Positions 34,186-42,675 are shown, counted from the stretch's first letter. The stretch: DNA of 64,000 nucleotides from Paenibacillus piri (GCF_004354045.1 NZ_SMRT01000011.1:124001-188000); one strand, 5' to 3'. A program made the numbers and translations. Notes: generated from the letters alone by a model not told the origin.

Positions 34186-35766
34186 ATGAAATCCGGAAGT
34201 CGCAAGTTTCAAGGTTGGGGGGCAATTATTGCAGCCTTCCTTATGGTCACGCTGTCTGCCTGCGCGTCCAAGCCAAACGAGGGCACTCAGCCGGCAATAT
34301 CCAATGCCGCAAAATCCGCGGAAGCAGCCAAAGAGCAGGTATTGAAATATGTTACCTTGAATATGCCGCGTTCTTTGGACCCTGTCCATATCGACGCTCA
34401 GCGGATTACATCGGACGGCATTGCAGAGCCGCTAGTCATGCTTAACGATGACGGTTCGATAAGACCATGGCTCGCCAAGTCTTGGAAAAATATCGAACCT
34501 GCGTTGTGGGAAGTGGAGCTGCAGCCTGACGTCAAGTTTTGGAGCGGGGCGTCCATGGATGCCGCCGCCGTGAAAGCGGCACTGGAACGTCACCAAAAGC
34601 TGAATAAACGAGCTCCGTCTCAAATTGGCGGCGTGGAATTTATCGTCAAAGACAAGCTGCATTTGCAGATGAAAACGGCTAAGCCTGATCCTAACTTTAT
34701 TTTCAAGCTTAACGGATTTGCCATACATAACGTCGAAGAAGCTACCCGCTTGGGAGATAAATTCAACTCGCAAGCGGATTTGACAGGCTTTATGAAGCCC
34801 GTGCAGTTCACCGCGGGCGAGTTGTTGATTGCAGAAGCGTTCCCGGGCTATTGGGGAGAAAAGCCCAAACTACAGCGGCTGGAAGCAAGACTGGGCGCGG
34901 ATGCGCAAGCGCGTCTGTTGGCGCTCAAGAACGGCGATGCCGATGCGGATATGAACGTAGAAGTCGAACAGCGTGTATCATATGAAAAAGACCCCAAGTT
35001 CGCAACTTACTTCCCGATCGGACAGACGACCAATTTATGGCTGAATATGAAAAAGGTGCCCGAGCTGCAGGATAAACGTATTCGCATGGCGTTGAACCTG
35101 GCAGTAGACCGCAAAGAGCTTATTGACGGCGTAAGCCGCGGTTTTGCCTCCAAAGCGACAGGGCATTTCCCGGCCGGGCTTCCTTATGCGATTGCGACAA
35201 GCACTGAAACGGATCGGGTTAAAGCCGAGAAGCTGCTGGACGAAGCGGGATGGAATAAAGGTCCCGACGGGATTCGAACCAAAAACGGCCAAAAGCTTAA
35301 ATTCAAAATATTGACCTACACCGTATTTCAGCCTTTGGCAGTTGCCCTGCAGTCGCAGCTGAAGGGTGTCGGTGTTGAAATTGAGCTGAATCCGGTAGAA
35401 ACGACGGCTTCCAACCAAATGATGCTCGACGGCAATTTTGAAACGGCAACCTATTGTTCCTGCGGCACCGCAACCGGCGATATCGGGGGTCAATTATATT
35501 CCTACTATTATACAGGTGTCGCCTCCAACTATGGCGGTTACAGCAATCCGGAGGTGGATAAGCTGATCAACCGGTTGAGCTCCGAGTTTGACGCCGGCAA
35601 GCAGATGGAGCTGGCCAAACAGCTTCAAACCATCGTTCAGGAGGACGTTCCGATTATTTATTTATTCAATAACACCCGTTGGGGCGCCGCTTATAACAAA
35701 AAAGTGCAGGGCATCGATAAAAATATGCAAACCAAAATTGTTCCCGGGATGTATATTTCCAAATGA
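34186..35766 (+). CDS. Nickel/peptide-family ABC substrate-binding lipoprotein under B12 control
   Basis: 526 residues, SBP_bac_5 family. Lipobox TLSAC (Cys about 26), then the family pattern LNMPRSLDPVHIDAQ, VELQPDVKFWSGASMDAAAVKAALE, IRMALNLAVDRKELIDGVSRG and FKILTYTVFQPLAVALQSQLKGVGVEIELN. The family binds oligopeptides, nickel, metal-chelator complexes or opines. Control by a cobalamin riboswitch and the FhuF-like last gene favour cobalt, a metal chelate or a corrinoid. Start 34186 follows GGAGG. It overlaps the permease gene by 4 bases (ATGA). Confidence 0.93.
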   Translation: MKSGSRKFQGWGAIIAAFLMVTLSACASKPNEGTQPAISNAAKSAEAAKEQVLKYVTLNMPRSLDPVHIDAQRITSDGIAEPLVMLNDDGSIRPWLAKSWKNIEPALWEVELQPDVKFWSGASMDAAAVKAALERHQKLNKRAPSQIGGVEFIVKDKLHLQMKTAKPDPNFIFKLNGFAIHNVEEATRLGDKFNSQADLTGFMKPVQFTAGELLIAEAFPGYWGEKPKLQRLEARLGADAQARLLALKNGDADADMNVEVEQRVSYEKDPKFATYFPIGQTTNLWLNMKKVPELQDKRIRMALNLAVDRKELIDGVSRGFASKATGHFPAGLPYAIATSTETDRVKAEKLLDEAGWNKGPDGIRTKNGQKLKFKILTYTVFQPLAVALQSQLKGVGVEIELNPVETTASNQMMLDGNFETATYCSCGTATGDIGGQLYSYYYTGVASNYGGYSNPEVDKLINRLSSEFDAGKQMELAKQLQTIVQEDVPIIYLFNNTRWGAAYNKKVQGIDKNMQTKIVPGMYISK

Positions 35767-36731
35767 AGCTGATTCGCTATTTAACGATTCGAATGCTTCT
35801 TACGGTTCCCGCTTTATTGGGCATAACGCTGCTTATTTTTTCCTTGATCCGATTTATACCCGGCGACCCTGCAAGGGCCATTCTGTTAACGATGTTCGAT
35901 CCAAGCACGAATCTGGCTGATTTGGAAAAGGATGCGGAAGCTCTACATAAGCAGCTTGGGCTCGATCAGCCATTTCCCGTTCAATATGGAACATGGCTGT
36001 GGAAAATCATGCGAGGAGATCTGGGCATCTCTTTCCGCAGCAAGACGCCGATTCTCGAGGAGCTGCTGCAGTGCTTGCCGGCTACATTGGAGCTTGCCGG
36101 CGCTGCGCTGGTTATTATGCTCTTCATTGCGATACCGTCGGGTATCGCCGGAGCCGTGTATCATCGAAGGATCGCGGACCATGCGACCCGGATCATCGCA
36201 CTGATCGGCGTATCGGTTCCCGGCTTTTTCTTAGGCTTGGTGCTGATGTACATCATGTCCGTAAAGCTCGGTTTGCTGCCGACGATGGGACGGGGCGGAG
36301 CAGAGCATCTGATATTGCCGGCCTTGACTCTCGGAATCGGTCTGTCATCGGTGACGGCCCGACTTCTTCGCACCAGTCTGCTGCAAGTATTTTCGCAAAA
36401 ATATATGATGCTTGCGGAGGCTAAAGGGCTGCATCGCAGGACGATTCTGTTCAAGCATGCGCTGCCCAACGCGCTGCTGCCGGTGCTGACATCGGTAGGG
36501 CTTCTCATAGGGGGACTGATCGGAGGAACGGTCATTATTGAGACAGTGTTTTCATGGCCGGGAGTAGGACGCTATGTAGTCGACGCCATTACGGGAAGAG
36601 ATTATCCGGTCATCCAAGCCTTTGCCTTGCTGATGGCAGTCGTTTACATTTTATTGAATTTGATTGTGGACATCACTTACCGGTGGATGGACCCGCGTGT
36701 CCGGCTGGAGCAGGAGGGACAGCATGGATAA
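35763..36731 (+). CDS. DppB/NikB-type ABC permease
   Basis: 322 residues with six hydrophobic segments: MLLTVPALLGITLLIFSLIRFIPGDPA at the N-terminus and EAKGLHRRTILFKHALPNALLPVLT as the EAA coupling loop, both typical of DppB. It couples translationally with the binding protein (ATGA overlap) and overlaps the next gene by 8 bases. Confidence 0.93.
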   Translation: MKLIRYLTIRMLLTVPALLGITLLIFSLIRFIPGDPARAILLTMFDPSTNLADLEKDAEALHKQLGLDQPFPVQYGTWLWKIMRGDLGISFRSKTPILEELLQCLPATLELAGAALVIMLFIAIPSGIAGAVYHRRIADHATRIIALIGVSVPGFFLGLVLMYIMSVKLGLLPTMGRGGAEHLILPALTLGIGLSSVTARLLRTSLLQVFSQKYMMLAEAKGLHRRTILFKHALPNALLPVLTSVGLLIGGLIGGTVIIETVFSWPGVGRYVVDAITGRDYPVIQAFALLMAVVYILLNLIVDITYRWMDPRVRLEQEGQHG

Positions 36732-38526
36732 AAGATTCGGCCAGCGTCTTTTGCTTGCGCTGAAAACGGACCCTTTGGCAATCATTTTATTGGCCCTAGT
36801 TGCAGTCATTATTGCGATGTCCGTCGGAGGGACATGGTTTTCAAGCTACGATCCGGTCCAGGTCGATTATAAGCAGGCGCTCTTGCCGCCTTCAAGCGAG
36901 CATTGGCTTGGAACGGACAATTATGGCAGAGATGTGCTGTCGAGATTGATGCATGGGGGGATTGCTTCACTGGGTGCTTCGTTGATAGCAGTCAGCCTCA
37001 TCATCTCGTTAAGTCTGGCGATCGGGCTTGCAGCAGGTTATTTCGGCGGTTGGCTCGATATGGCGCTTACCCGGTTGATGGATGTGCTCTTCTCGTTCCC
37101 GCAGCTGGTGCTGGCGATTGCTCTTGCCTCCTTGATGGGGCCCGGACTGACCAGTCTGATGATTGCCGTAGCGGCGGTATCGTGGCCGTCCTTTGCACGA
37201 ATTTTTCGAAGCTTCGTACTGTCGGTGCGCAACGAGGGCTATGTCCAGGCTGCCCGAACCTCGGGCATTCCTGCCTGGAAAATCATAACCACGCACATAC
37301 TCGGATCGATTGCCGGTCCTATTCTTGTGCTGGTTACACTGGATATCGGCAGCATTATTTTGAGCATAGCCTCCATGTCTTTCCTTGGCTTGGGCATTCG
37401 TCCGCCGCAGCCGGAATGGGGAGCCATGCTTAACGAAGGGCGCGCTTATATTGAAGAAGCGCCATGGCTATTCCTTGCGCCCGGCTTGACGATTTTCCTG
37501 ATGGTGCTGGGAACCAACTACCTGGGGGATACGCTGAAGGACGCCCTGGAGCCGAGGGCGATACAAATGCCGCGTTTGTTTGGCGGCAGTAAAAAGCGGA
37601 AGCGCATGGAGCCAGTGGTCGTGAAAGCTCATAGCTCCAAGACCGGCCAACATGCGAACGTATGTTCGCATCCCGAGCTGCCAGTCACGGCTGGAAATAC
37701 GGCATCTGTTCTTTCGATAGATGGCTTGCATGTAGCCGCTTCGGAAGGGATGCACGGCCAGCCCAAGCCGATTCTTGAAAATATTTATCTGGAGCTGAAG
37801 CCGGGAGAATGTCTCGGTTTGGTCGGCGAAAGCGGCTCCGGCAAAAGCACGCTGGCGCATGCGATCATGGGACTGCTGCGATCGCCGCTCGAGCAAACGG
37901 CTGGAACGATCCGTTTAATGGGCGAGAATACGAGCCGCTGGGAGTGGAACGACTGGCGCAAAGTGCGCGGCAGTCATGTGGCTTATATTACGCAGGACCC
38001 TATGGACTCGCTCAATCCCGTACTTACGATAGGGGAGCAGCTTCGGGAATGTTTGATCGCGCACAGGGATAAGGATGGCGGCCTAAGCCAAGCAGAGGCC
38101 AAACGTAAGGTACGGGAGCTGTTGGAGCAGACGGGCTTGCCGGAAGAAACGTATGGCCGATTTCCCCATCAATTGAGCGGCGGTATGCGGCAGCGGGTCG
38201 TCATTGCAATGGCAGTCATCAATGAGCCGCAGATCATTGTCGCGGATGAACCTACGACCGCGCTTGACGTTAGTACGCAAGCCCGGATTTTGGAATTGCT
38301 TATCGCGCTCCGTAACGAACGAAAATTAGCGCTGATCTTTATTACGCATGATTTGAGATTGGTGACCCATATTGCAGATCGGATTTGCGTGATGAGAAAT
38401 GGCCGTATGATAGAACAGGGGGATGTTCGATCGGTATTTACGAATCCGCGTGAAGCTTATACCAAGCAGCTGCTGGAATCGATCCCTTCGTTACGGATTC
38501 TGTCTCAGCTCCGCAAAGTGAAGTGA
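36724..38526 (+). CDS. Fused DppC-type permease and DppD-type ATPase
   Basis: 600 residues combining two subunits that are normally separate. Residues 1-285 are a DppC permease (TDNYGRDVLSRLMHGG, RTSGIPAWKIITTHILGS coupling loop); 286-335 is a polar linker with many Lys/His; 336-600 is a DppD ATPase with Walker A GESGSGKST (about 367), signature LSGGMRQRV (about 484), Walker B IIVADEPTTALDVS and H-loop ITHDLRLV. No frameshift or stop separates the halves. A permease-ATPase fusion forces 1:1 stoichiometry, the second ATPase coming from the next gene. Confidence 0.92.
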   Translation: MDKRFGQRLLLALKTDPLAIILLALVAVIIAMSVGGTWFSSYDPVQVDYKQALLPPSSEHWLGTDNYGRDVLSRLMHGGIASLGASLIAVSLIISLSLAIGLAAGYFGGWLDMALTRLMDVLFSFPQLVLAIALASLMGPGLTSLMIAVAAVSWPSFARIFRSFVLSVRNEGYVQAARTSGIPAWKIITTHILGSIAGPILVLVTLDIGSIILSIASMSFLGLGIRPPQPEWGAMLNEGRAYIEEAPWLFLAPGLTIFLMVLGTNYLGDTLKDALEPRAIQMPRLFGGSKKRKRMEPVVVKAHSSKTGQHANVCSHPELPVTAGNTASVLSIDGLHVAASEGMHGQPKPILENIYLELKPGECLGLVGESGSGKSTLAHAIMGLLRSPLEQTAGTIRLMGENTSRWEWNDWRKVRGSHVAYITQDPMDSLNPVLTIGEQLRECLIAHRDKDGGLSQAEAKRKVRELLEQTGLPEETYGRFPHQLSGGMRQRVVIAMAVINEPQIIVADEPTTALDVSTQARILELLIALRNERKLALIFITHDLRLVTHIADRICVMRNGRMIEQGDVRSVFTNPREAYTKQLLESIPSLRILSQLRKVK

Positions 38527-38552
38527 TGCGAATGACGAGGAGGAGAAACATA

Positions 38553-39356
38553 ATGCTGGAGCTTGAAGGAATCCAAAAACATTACCAACGGAAACGAGTG
38601 CTGGACGCCGTATCGTTCTCCATTCATCCCGGTGAAATTGTAGGACTGATCGGAATGTCGGGCTCCGGGAAAAGCACTTTGGCCCGCTGCATAGTCGGCT
38701 TGGAGCAAGCGGATGCGGGCCGCCTGCTCTGGAACGGGAAAGCCTTGACGGACAGGGCGGTCAGAAAAACATGTTATCAACATATTCAAATGGTGTTTCA
38801 GGATCCGCGGAACAGTCTTAATCCCACCTGGACGGTTAGAAGGAGTCTGCTGGAATCGTGTCGGCAGTTTCAACCGGCCAAAAGCATGAACGAATATGAC
38901 CGCATGTTGGAGAGCTTGCTTGAATCGGTCGGTTTGGATATGGATTACTTGCGCCGTTATCCGCATGAGCTGAGCACCGGCCAATGCCAGCGGGTCTGCC
39001 TGGCCCGATCGCTTGCGCCCGAGCCCAAGCTGCTTGTTCTGGACGAGTGTCTTTCCGCTCTGGACGTTTCGATTCAGGCACAGATGATCATGCTGCTTCA
39101 GGAGCTTCATCATAACCGGCAGATGAGTTATTTGTTTATATCCCACGATATCGCCGTAGTCGCGTCGCTGTGCCAGCGGGTGCTGGTCATTCAACACGGT
39201 GCAATCGTTGAGGAAGCAGGCGTACATGAACTGATTCATGCCCCCAAGCATCCGTATACGCGGTCGCTGCTTGCGGATACGCCGGTTTTTCCCGAATATA
39301 TGGACGTATCCGAATGCGAGCAGGAGAGGAGCGATGAATATGCATACCAAGGTTGA
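38553..39356 (+). CDS. DppF-type ABC importer ATPase
   Basis: 267 residues: Walker A GMSGSGKST, Q-loop MVFQDPRNSLNPTWTV, signature LSTGQCQRV (Thr for the usual Gly), Walker B LLVLDECLSALD (Cys replaces the usual Pro), H-loop ISHDIAVV. The C-terminal extension (HAPKHPYTRSLLAD) is typical of DppF/OppF. Start 38553 follows GAGGAGGAG. It would pair with the ATPase half of the fused protein. Overlaps the following gene by 23 bases. Confidence 0.92.
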   Translation: MLELEGIQKHYQRKRVLDAVSFSIHPGEIVGLIGMSGSGKSTLARCIVGLEQADAGRLLWNGKALTDRAVRKTCYQHIQMVFQDPRNSLNPTWTVRRSLLESCRQFQPAKSMNEYDRMLESLLESVGLDMDYLRRYPHELSTGQCQRVCLARSLAPEPKLLVLDECLSALDVSIQAQMIMLLQELHHNRQMSYLFISHDIAVVASLCQRVLVIQHGAIVEEAGVHELIHAPKHPYTRSLLADTPVFPEYMDVSECEQERSDEYAYQG

Positions 39357-40125
39357 TTTTAATTTTCTGGAGAGCAAGTATCATATATTAACAAAAGATC
39401 TTCCCGGCTCCGTTCTCTCGGCAAGTTTATCCGACCTGCAGGACAAGGAAAAGGCCATGCAGCTCATCCGGTCGGTCATGCGTATTATCCGCGCGGGCCA
39501 GCCGGATATTGCCGCTTTTCATCTTTCCAGTTGGCTCGGTATGGTCTGCTCGGCCGTTCAGGCTTCCTTATCGCTGTACGATACCGTACTGCTGCTTTCC
39601 CCGGAACGAATCCGGCTTCACATCATGATGGTCGATGGACGTCGAAACGTATCGTTCCTTGTAGAGGATATAGAGCACATTTGCATATCTATTGAAAGGG
39701 CAAGGGTTTCACGCGCGGAAGCTTTGAACCGCTTTTATGAGCGGACGGTGTTTCCGATATTGCGCGGCATGGCATTGGCGGCAGGTACGAGGGAAAGTCA
39801 GCTCTGGGCGCAATTTGTGACCAGGATGTATAATGAATCGGATTACATGAGCAACCATGCAAGCTTCAAGGACAGGGAACATTGGATTAAATGGGATTTT
39901 GCGCTGCTGCTGAATGAACTGAGACTGGAGAAGCTTGAATTGCGGCGCAATCCTTTCGATGTGAAGTTCAATTGGATCGGGCAACTGCATAATCCGGATG
40001 AACTAACACGGAAAAAAACGGCTTGTTGTCTTGCTTATATGACCGGTACCGCTCATGGCTACTGCTACACTTGTCCCCGGCTGGATGAAGCAGGACGAAG
40101 AGAAAGACGGCTATCCGCAAATTAG
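39334..40125 (+). CDS. FhuF-like (2Fe-2S) ferric/metal-chelate reductase-type protein
   Basis: About 263 residues. The C-terminus carries the FhuF iron-sulfur motif C-C-x11-C-x2-C (Cys231, 232, 244, 247 in KKTACCLAYM ... YCYTCPRL); FhuF of E. coli has the same pattern with x10. The rest matches the FhuF-like/siderophore-reductase fold (AAFHLSSWLGMVCSAV, WAQFVTRMYNE). FhuF reduces ferric hydroxamate siderophores in the cytoplasm so that the metal is released. The start (39334 or 39340) lies inside the ATPase gene, so it is translated with the importer. Here the metal could be Fe or Co. Confidence 0.82.
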   Translation: MNMHTKVDFNFLESKYHILTKDLPGSVLSASLSDLQDKEKAMQLIRSVMRIIRAGQPDIAAFHLSSWLGMVCSAVQASLSLYDTVLLLSPERIRLHIMMVDGRRNVSFLVEDIEHICISIERARVSRAEALNRFYERTVFPILRGMALAAGTRESQLWAQFVTRMYNESDYMSNHASFKDREHWIKWDFALLLNELRLEKLELRRNPFDVKFNWIGQLHNPDELTRKKTACCLAYMTGTAHGYCYTCPRLDEAGRRERRLSAN

Positions 40126-40284
40126 GGTTTAAGGAAGACGGCATTTTATGGGGATACTCTTTCTTTCATGGATAATACATTGATCAACGCTGCTTCTGCT
40201 TTCTTTTAAAAATGGAGTGGGGCTGCGGCGGCCAATCAAATGCTGAGGCACTCAAGCAAATTTGACAAAACCTGGTTTAAGCCA

Positions 40285-40321
40285 TTTACTTTTGATTTGT
40301 TACAGATTATAATAATTATAA
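40285..40321 (+). promoter_or_regulatory. Promoter with overlapping perfect PerR box
   Basis: -35 TTTACT (40285-40290), 17-bp spacer, -10 TATAAT (40308-40313). A perfect 7-1-7 palindrome TTATAATAATTATAA (40307-40321) covers the -10 box and matches the Bacillus PerR-box consensus. PerR would repress here until peroxide or metal change releases it. Confidence 0.8.
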
Positions 40322-40359
40322 ACATGTTTCCTAATGGAAACTTATTTGAATAAAGGAAA

Positions 40360-40378
40360 AACGAGAATCATTCTCGTT
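40360..40378 (+). promoter_or_regulatory. Fur-superfamily-like palindrome in the 5' leader
   Basis: Perfect palindrome AACGAGAAT-C-ATTCTCGTT in the leader of the metal ATPase gene, similar to Fur boxes (TGATAAT-N-ATTATCA) in its 7-1-7 core but GC-shifted (GAGAATCATTCTC). A 13-bp hairpin ACATGCTGCTCCT / AGGAGCAGCATGT follows at 40381-40412, and a TTCTCAATGAGAA dyad sits at the ribosome binding site (40444-40456). Confidence 0.6.
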
Positions 40379-40380
40379 AC

Positions 40381-40412
40381 ACATGCTGCTCCTCTAAACA
40401 GGAGCAGCATGT
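40381..40412 (+). other. Stable leader hairpin
   Basis: 13-bp perfect stem with a 6-base loop, followed by ACCATTTT. The short T-run makes it a weak terminator at most; it may be an attenuator for the metal ATPase. Confidence 0.5.
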
Positions 40413-40468
40413 ACCATTTTAAGGGGACTAATAATGGATTTCATTCTCAATGAGAAGGAGCGATAGCA

Positions 40469-42409
40469 ATGATTTCAACTTTCCAATCTGCGGATAACAC
40501 AAAAAAACAAGAGATTATTCAACCTGAAGCCAAGAAAGCGAACGAGTTAACCGGTTGGCTAAGCCGGTACGGCGAGGGCGTGGCGGCATTAACCAGCGGT
40601 CTGTTTATTGTCGCTGCATGGGGAATCGGAAACGCCTCCCATACATGGGAAGTGATATTGTATTTGTTTGCCTTTGTTGTCGGCGGATTTGTAAAAGCGA
40701 AAGAAGGTCTGCAAACTTTGATTGCCGAGCGGGATCTGGATGTCAACCTGCTGATGATCGTTGCGGCGGTCGGAGCCGCCAGCATCGGTTACTGGGCGGA
40801 AGGAGCCGTTCTTATTTTTATTTTCTCCCTCAGCGGTGTGCTGGAAAGTTACACGATGGACCGGAGCCGCCGCGATATTTCCTCACTGATGGAGATGAAG
40901 CCTGAGACGGCTGTCCTTTACCGTAATGGCGAAGAAATGGCAGTCGGTATTGAACAACTGACGATCGGGGATACGATTGTAGTCAAGCCGGGAGAACGGA
41001 TACCCGCGGACGGTATTGTGATTGAAGGGGCTTCTGCCGTCGATCAGGCAGCCATTACGGGGGAATCGATTCCAGCCGACAAAGGAGAGGGAGACGAAGT
41101 ATTCGCAGGAACGTTGAACGGGCAAGGAGCATTATTCATTGAGGTTAGTCAGCCGAGCGAATCGACCTTGTTTGCCAAAATTATTCGTCTTGTTCAGGAC
41201 GCCCAGAGCGAAAAGCCCGCAACACAGCGATTTATCGAACGGTTCGAACGTATTTATGCAAGACTCATCATATTCATCTCGTTTCTCTTTATTGTAACTC
41301 CGCCGCTGCTTCTAAACTGGTCATGGCAGCAGTCTTTTTATAAAGCGATGGTATTTCTTGTTGTTGCCTCTCCGTGCGCTTTGGTTGCTTCCATCATGCC
41401 GGCCATGTTATCGGCTATTTCGAACAGCGCCAGAAAAGGGGTATTGTTTAAAGGCGGGGCGCATTTGGAAAATTTGGCTCGTACAAAAGTCGTTGCTTTC
41501 GATAAGACCGGAACGTTAACGACAGGTCAACCCGTTGTAACGGATCTCATTGCTTTTCAGGGATATGACGAGAGTGAAATGCTGCAAATAGCCGCTTCCT
41601 TGGAGAGCTTGTCCGAGCATCCGTTAGCGAAGGCCATCGTACTTCAAGCTCAGGAAAAAGGTTTGAAAATTCAGCGTCCATCAGCGTTTACGACCCGTAC
41701 GGGATGGGGGGTTCAAGCACAGTGGAATGGCGATGCCTGGAAAATCGGAAAACCCGCATTTATGGAAAAAAGCTTTGCAACCGAGCCTGTATTGGAAATC
41801 ATCGACCGGCTGGAACGTGAAGGGAAAACCGTGACCGTCATGCACAATACGCATGGTGCTGTTGGTGTCATCGCACTTCGGGACAGTCTTCGTCCAAACG
41901 TGAAACAAACGATTGTCGCGCTTAAAAAGCAAGGTATCAAAGTTGCAATGCTGACTGGAGATCAGCGGCAAACCGCCAATGCGATTGCCCGGGAAGCGGG
42001 CATAGAGCTAATTTACGCGGAACTGCTGCCCGAAGATAAAGTGAGTCGGGTCAAGGAGCTGAAGCAAACGTACGGATCCATTGCGATGGTTGGCGACGGG
42101 ATTAACGACGCTCCCGCCTTGGCCACCGCTACGGTAGGGATTGCCATGGGGACCGCCGGAAGCGACGCGGCGCTGGAAACAGCAAATATGGTGTTGTTGA
42201 GCGACGATATTGAGAAAATCTCGGAAGCGATCGTACTTGGTAAAAGAACCTTATCGATCGTCAAACAAAATATGGTATTCGCTCTCTCCGTCATCCTGCT
42301 GTTAATCCTGGCTAATTTTATTCAAGGAATTGCTCTTCCATTAGGTGTAGTAGGCCATGAAGGAAGTACGATACTTGTTATTCTTAACGGACTGCGGTTA
42401 TTACGATAA
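40469..42409 (+). CDS. P1B-4-type heavy-metal ATPase (PfeT/ZosA/CoaT-like exporter)
   Basis: 646 residues. TGES (197-200), the membrane metal motif SPC (301-303, rather than CPC), phosphorylation site DKTGT (Asp345), VGDGINDAPAL, and HEGST (630-634) near the C-terminus. SPC plus HEG(G/S)T defines the P1B-4 group, which exports Fe2+, Co2+ or Zn2+. No N-terminal metal-binding domain is present, again typical of P1B-4. The PerR box and Fur-like palindrome upstream match the control of B. subtilis PfeT, an iron(II) exporter; adjacency to a B12-linked importer leaves Co2+ possible. Confidence 0.92.
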   Translation: MISTFQSADNTKKQEIIQPEAKKANELTGWLSRYGEGVAALTSGLFIVAAWGIGNASHTWEVILYLFAFVVGGFVKAKEGLQTLIAERDLDVNLLMIVAAVGAASIGYWAEGAVLIFIFSLSGVLESYTMDRSRRDISSLMEMKPETAVLYRNGEEMAVGIEQLTIGDTIVVKPGERIPADGIVIEGASAVDQAAITGESIPADKGEGDEVFAGTLNGQGALFIEVSQPSESTLFAKIIRLVQDAQSEKPATQRFIERFERIYARLIIFISFLFIVTPPLLLNWSWQQSFYKAMVFLVVASPCALVASIMPAMLSAISNSARKGVLFKGGAHLENLARTKVVAFDKTGTLTTGQPVVTDLIAFQGYDESEMLQIAASLESLSEHPLAKAIVLQAQEKGLKIQRPSAFTTRTGWGVQAQWNGDAWKIGKPAFMEKSFATEPVLEIIDRLEREGKTVTVMHNTHGAVGVIALRDSLRPNVKQTIVALKKQGIKVAMLTGDQRQTANAIAREAGIELIYAELLPEDKVSRVKELKQTYGSIAMVGDGINDAPALATATVGIAMGTAGSDAALETANMVLLSDDIEKISEAIVLGKRTLSIVKQNMVFALSVILLLILANFIQGIALPLGVVGHEGSTILVILNGLRLLR

Positions 42410-42429
42410 ACCGATCACCTCATGAAAAC

Positions 42430-42462
42430 GGGCCCTGCGCAATCAAACGGCAGGGCCTTTTT
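42430..42462. terminator. Bidirectional terminator between metal ATPase and small membrane-protein gene
   Basis: GGCCCTGC (42431-42438) pairs with GCAGGGCC (42450-42457), then TTTTTATT. Convergent genes lie on both sides. Confidence 0.8.
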
Positions 42463-42634
42463 ATTGATCCGTTCTTCCCGTATAGGAGACACGAGATTTG
42501 GTGTGAGGGAGGAAAGGGGTATCCGCAGCAGCAGTTTTTCTTCGGATTGTTCGATCGTTTTCGATAGAAATAAAAATACAAAAAGCTCCAAGTCCAATAA
42601 GAATCATGGTAGTGACAGGAAGCAGCAAGCTCAT
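42461..42634 (-). CDS. Small single-pass membrane protein (57 aa) behind a Fur-type box
   Basis: 57 residues beginning MSLLLPVTTMILIGLGAFCI FISIENDRTIRRK: one hydrophobic segment (about 3-24) followed by a basic, polar tail. A GAGGAG ribosome binding site lies eight bases before the ATG (42634), and a perfect Fur-type palindrome lies 27-41 bases upstream, where a promoter would be. A terminator lies right at the stop. These signals together make a real gene likely in spite of its size. Family not recognised; iron- or metal-responsive expression is inferred. Confidence 0.72.
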   Translation of the reverse strand: MSLLLPVTTMILIGLGAFCIFISIENDRTIRRKTAAADTPFLPHTKSRVSYTGRTDQ

Positions 42635-42660
42635 CGACGCAACTCCTCAGTGACAAATAA

Positions 42661-42675
42661 TGATAATCATTATCA
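42661..42675. promoter_or_regulatory. Perfect 7-1-7 Fur-type box
   Basis: TGATAAT-C-ATTATCA at 42661-42675, flanked by AAATAA and CTATTA to give the full 19-bp consensus nearly intact. It lies between the minus-strand small protein gene and the plus-strand DUF899 gene. A partial second site (ATGATAATCAGCAAT) lies at about 42755-42769, nearer the DUF899 start. Confidence 0.85.
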
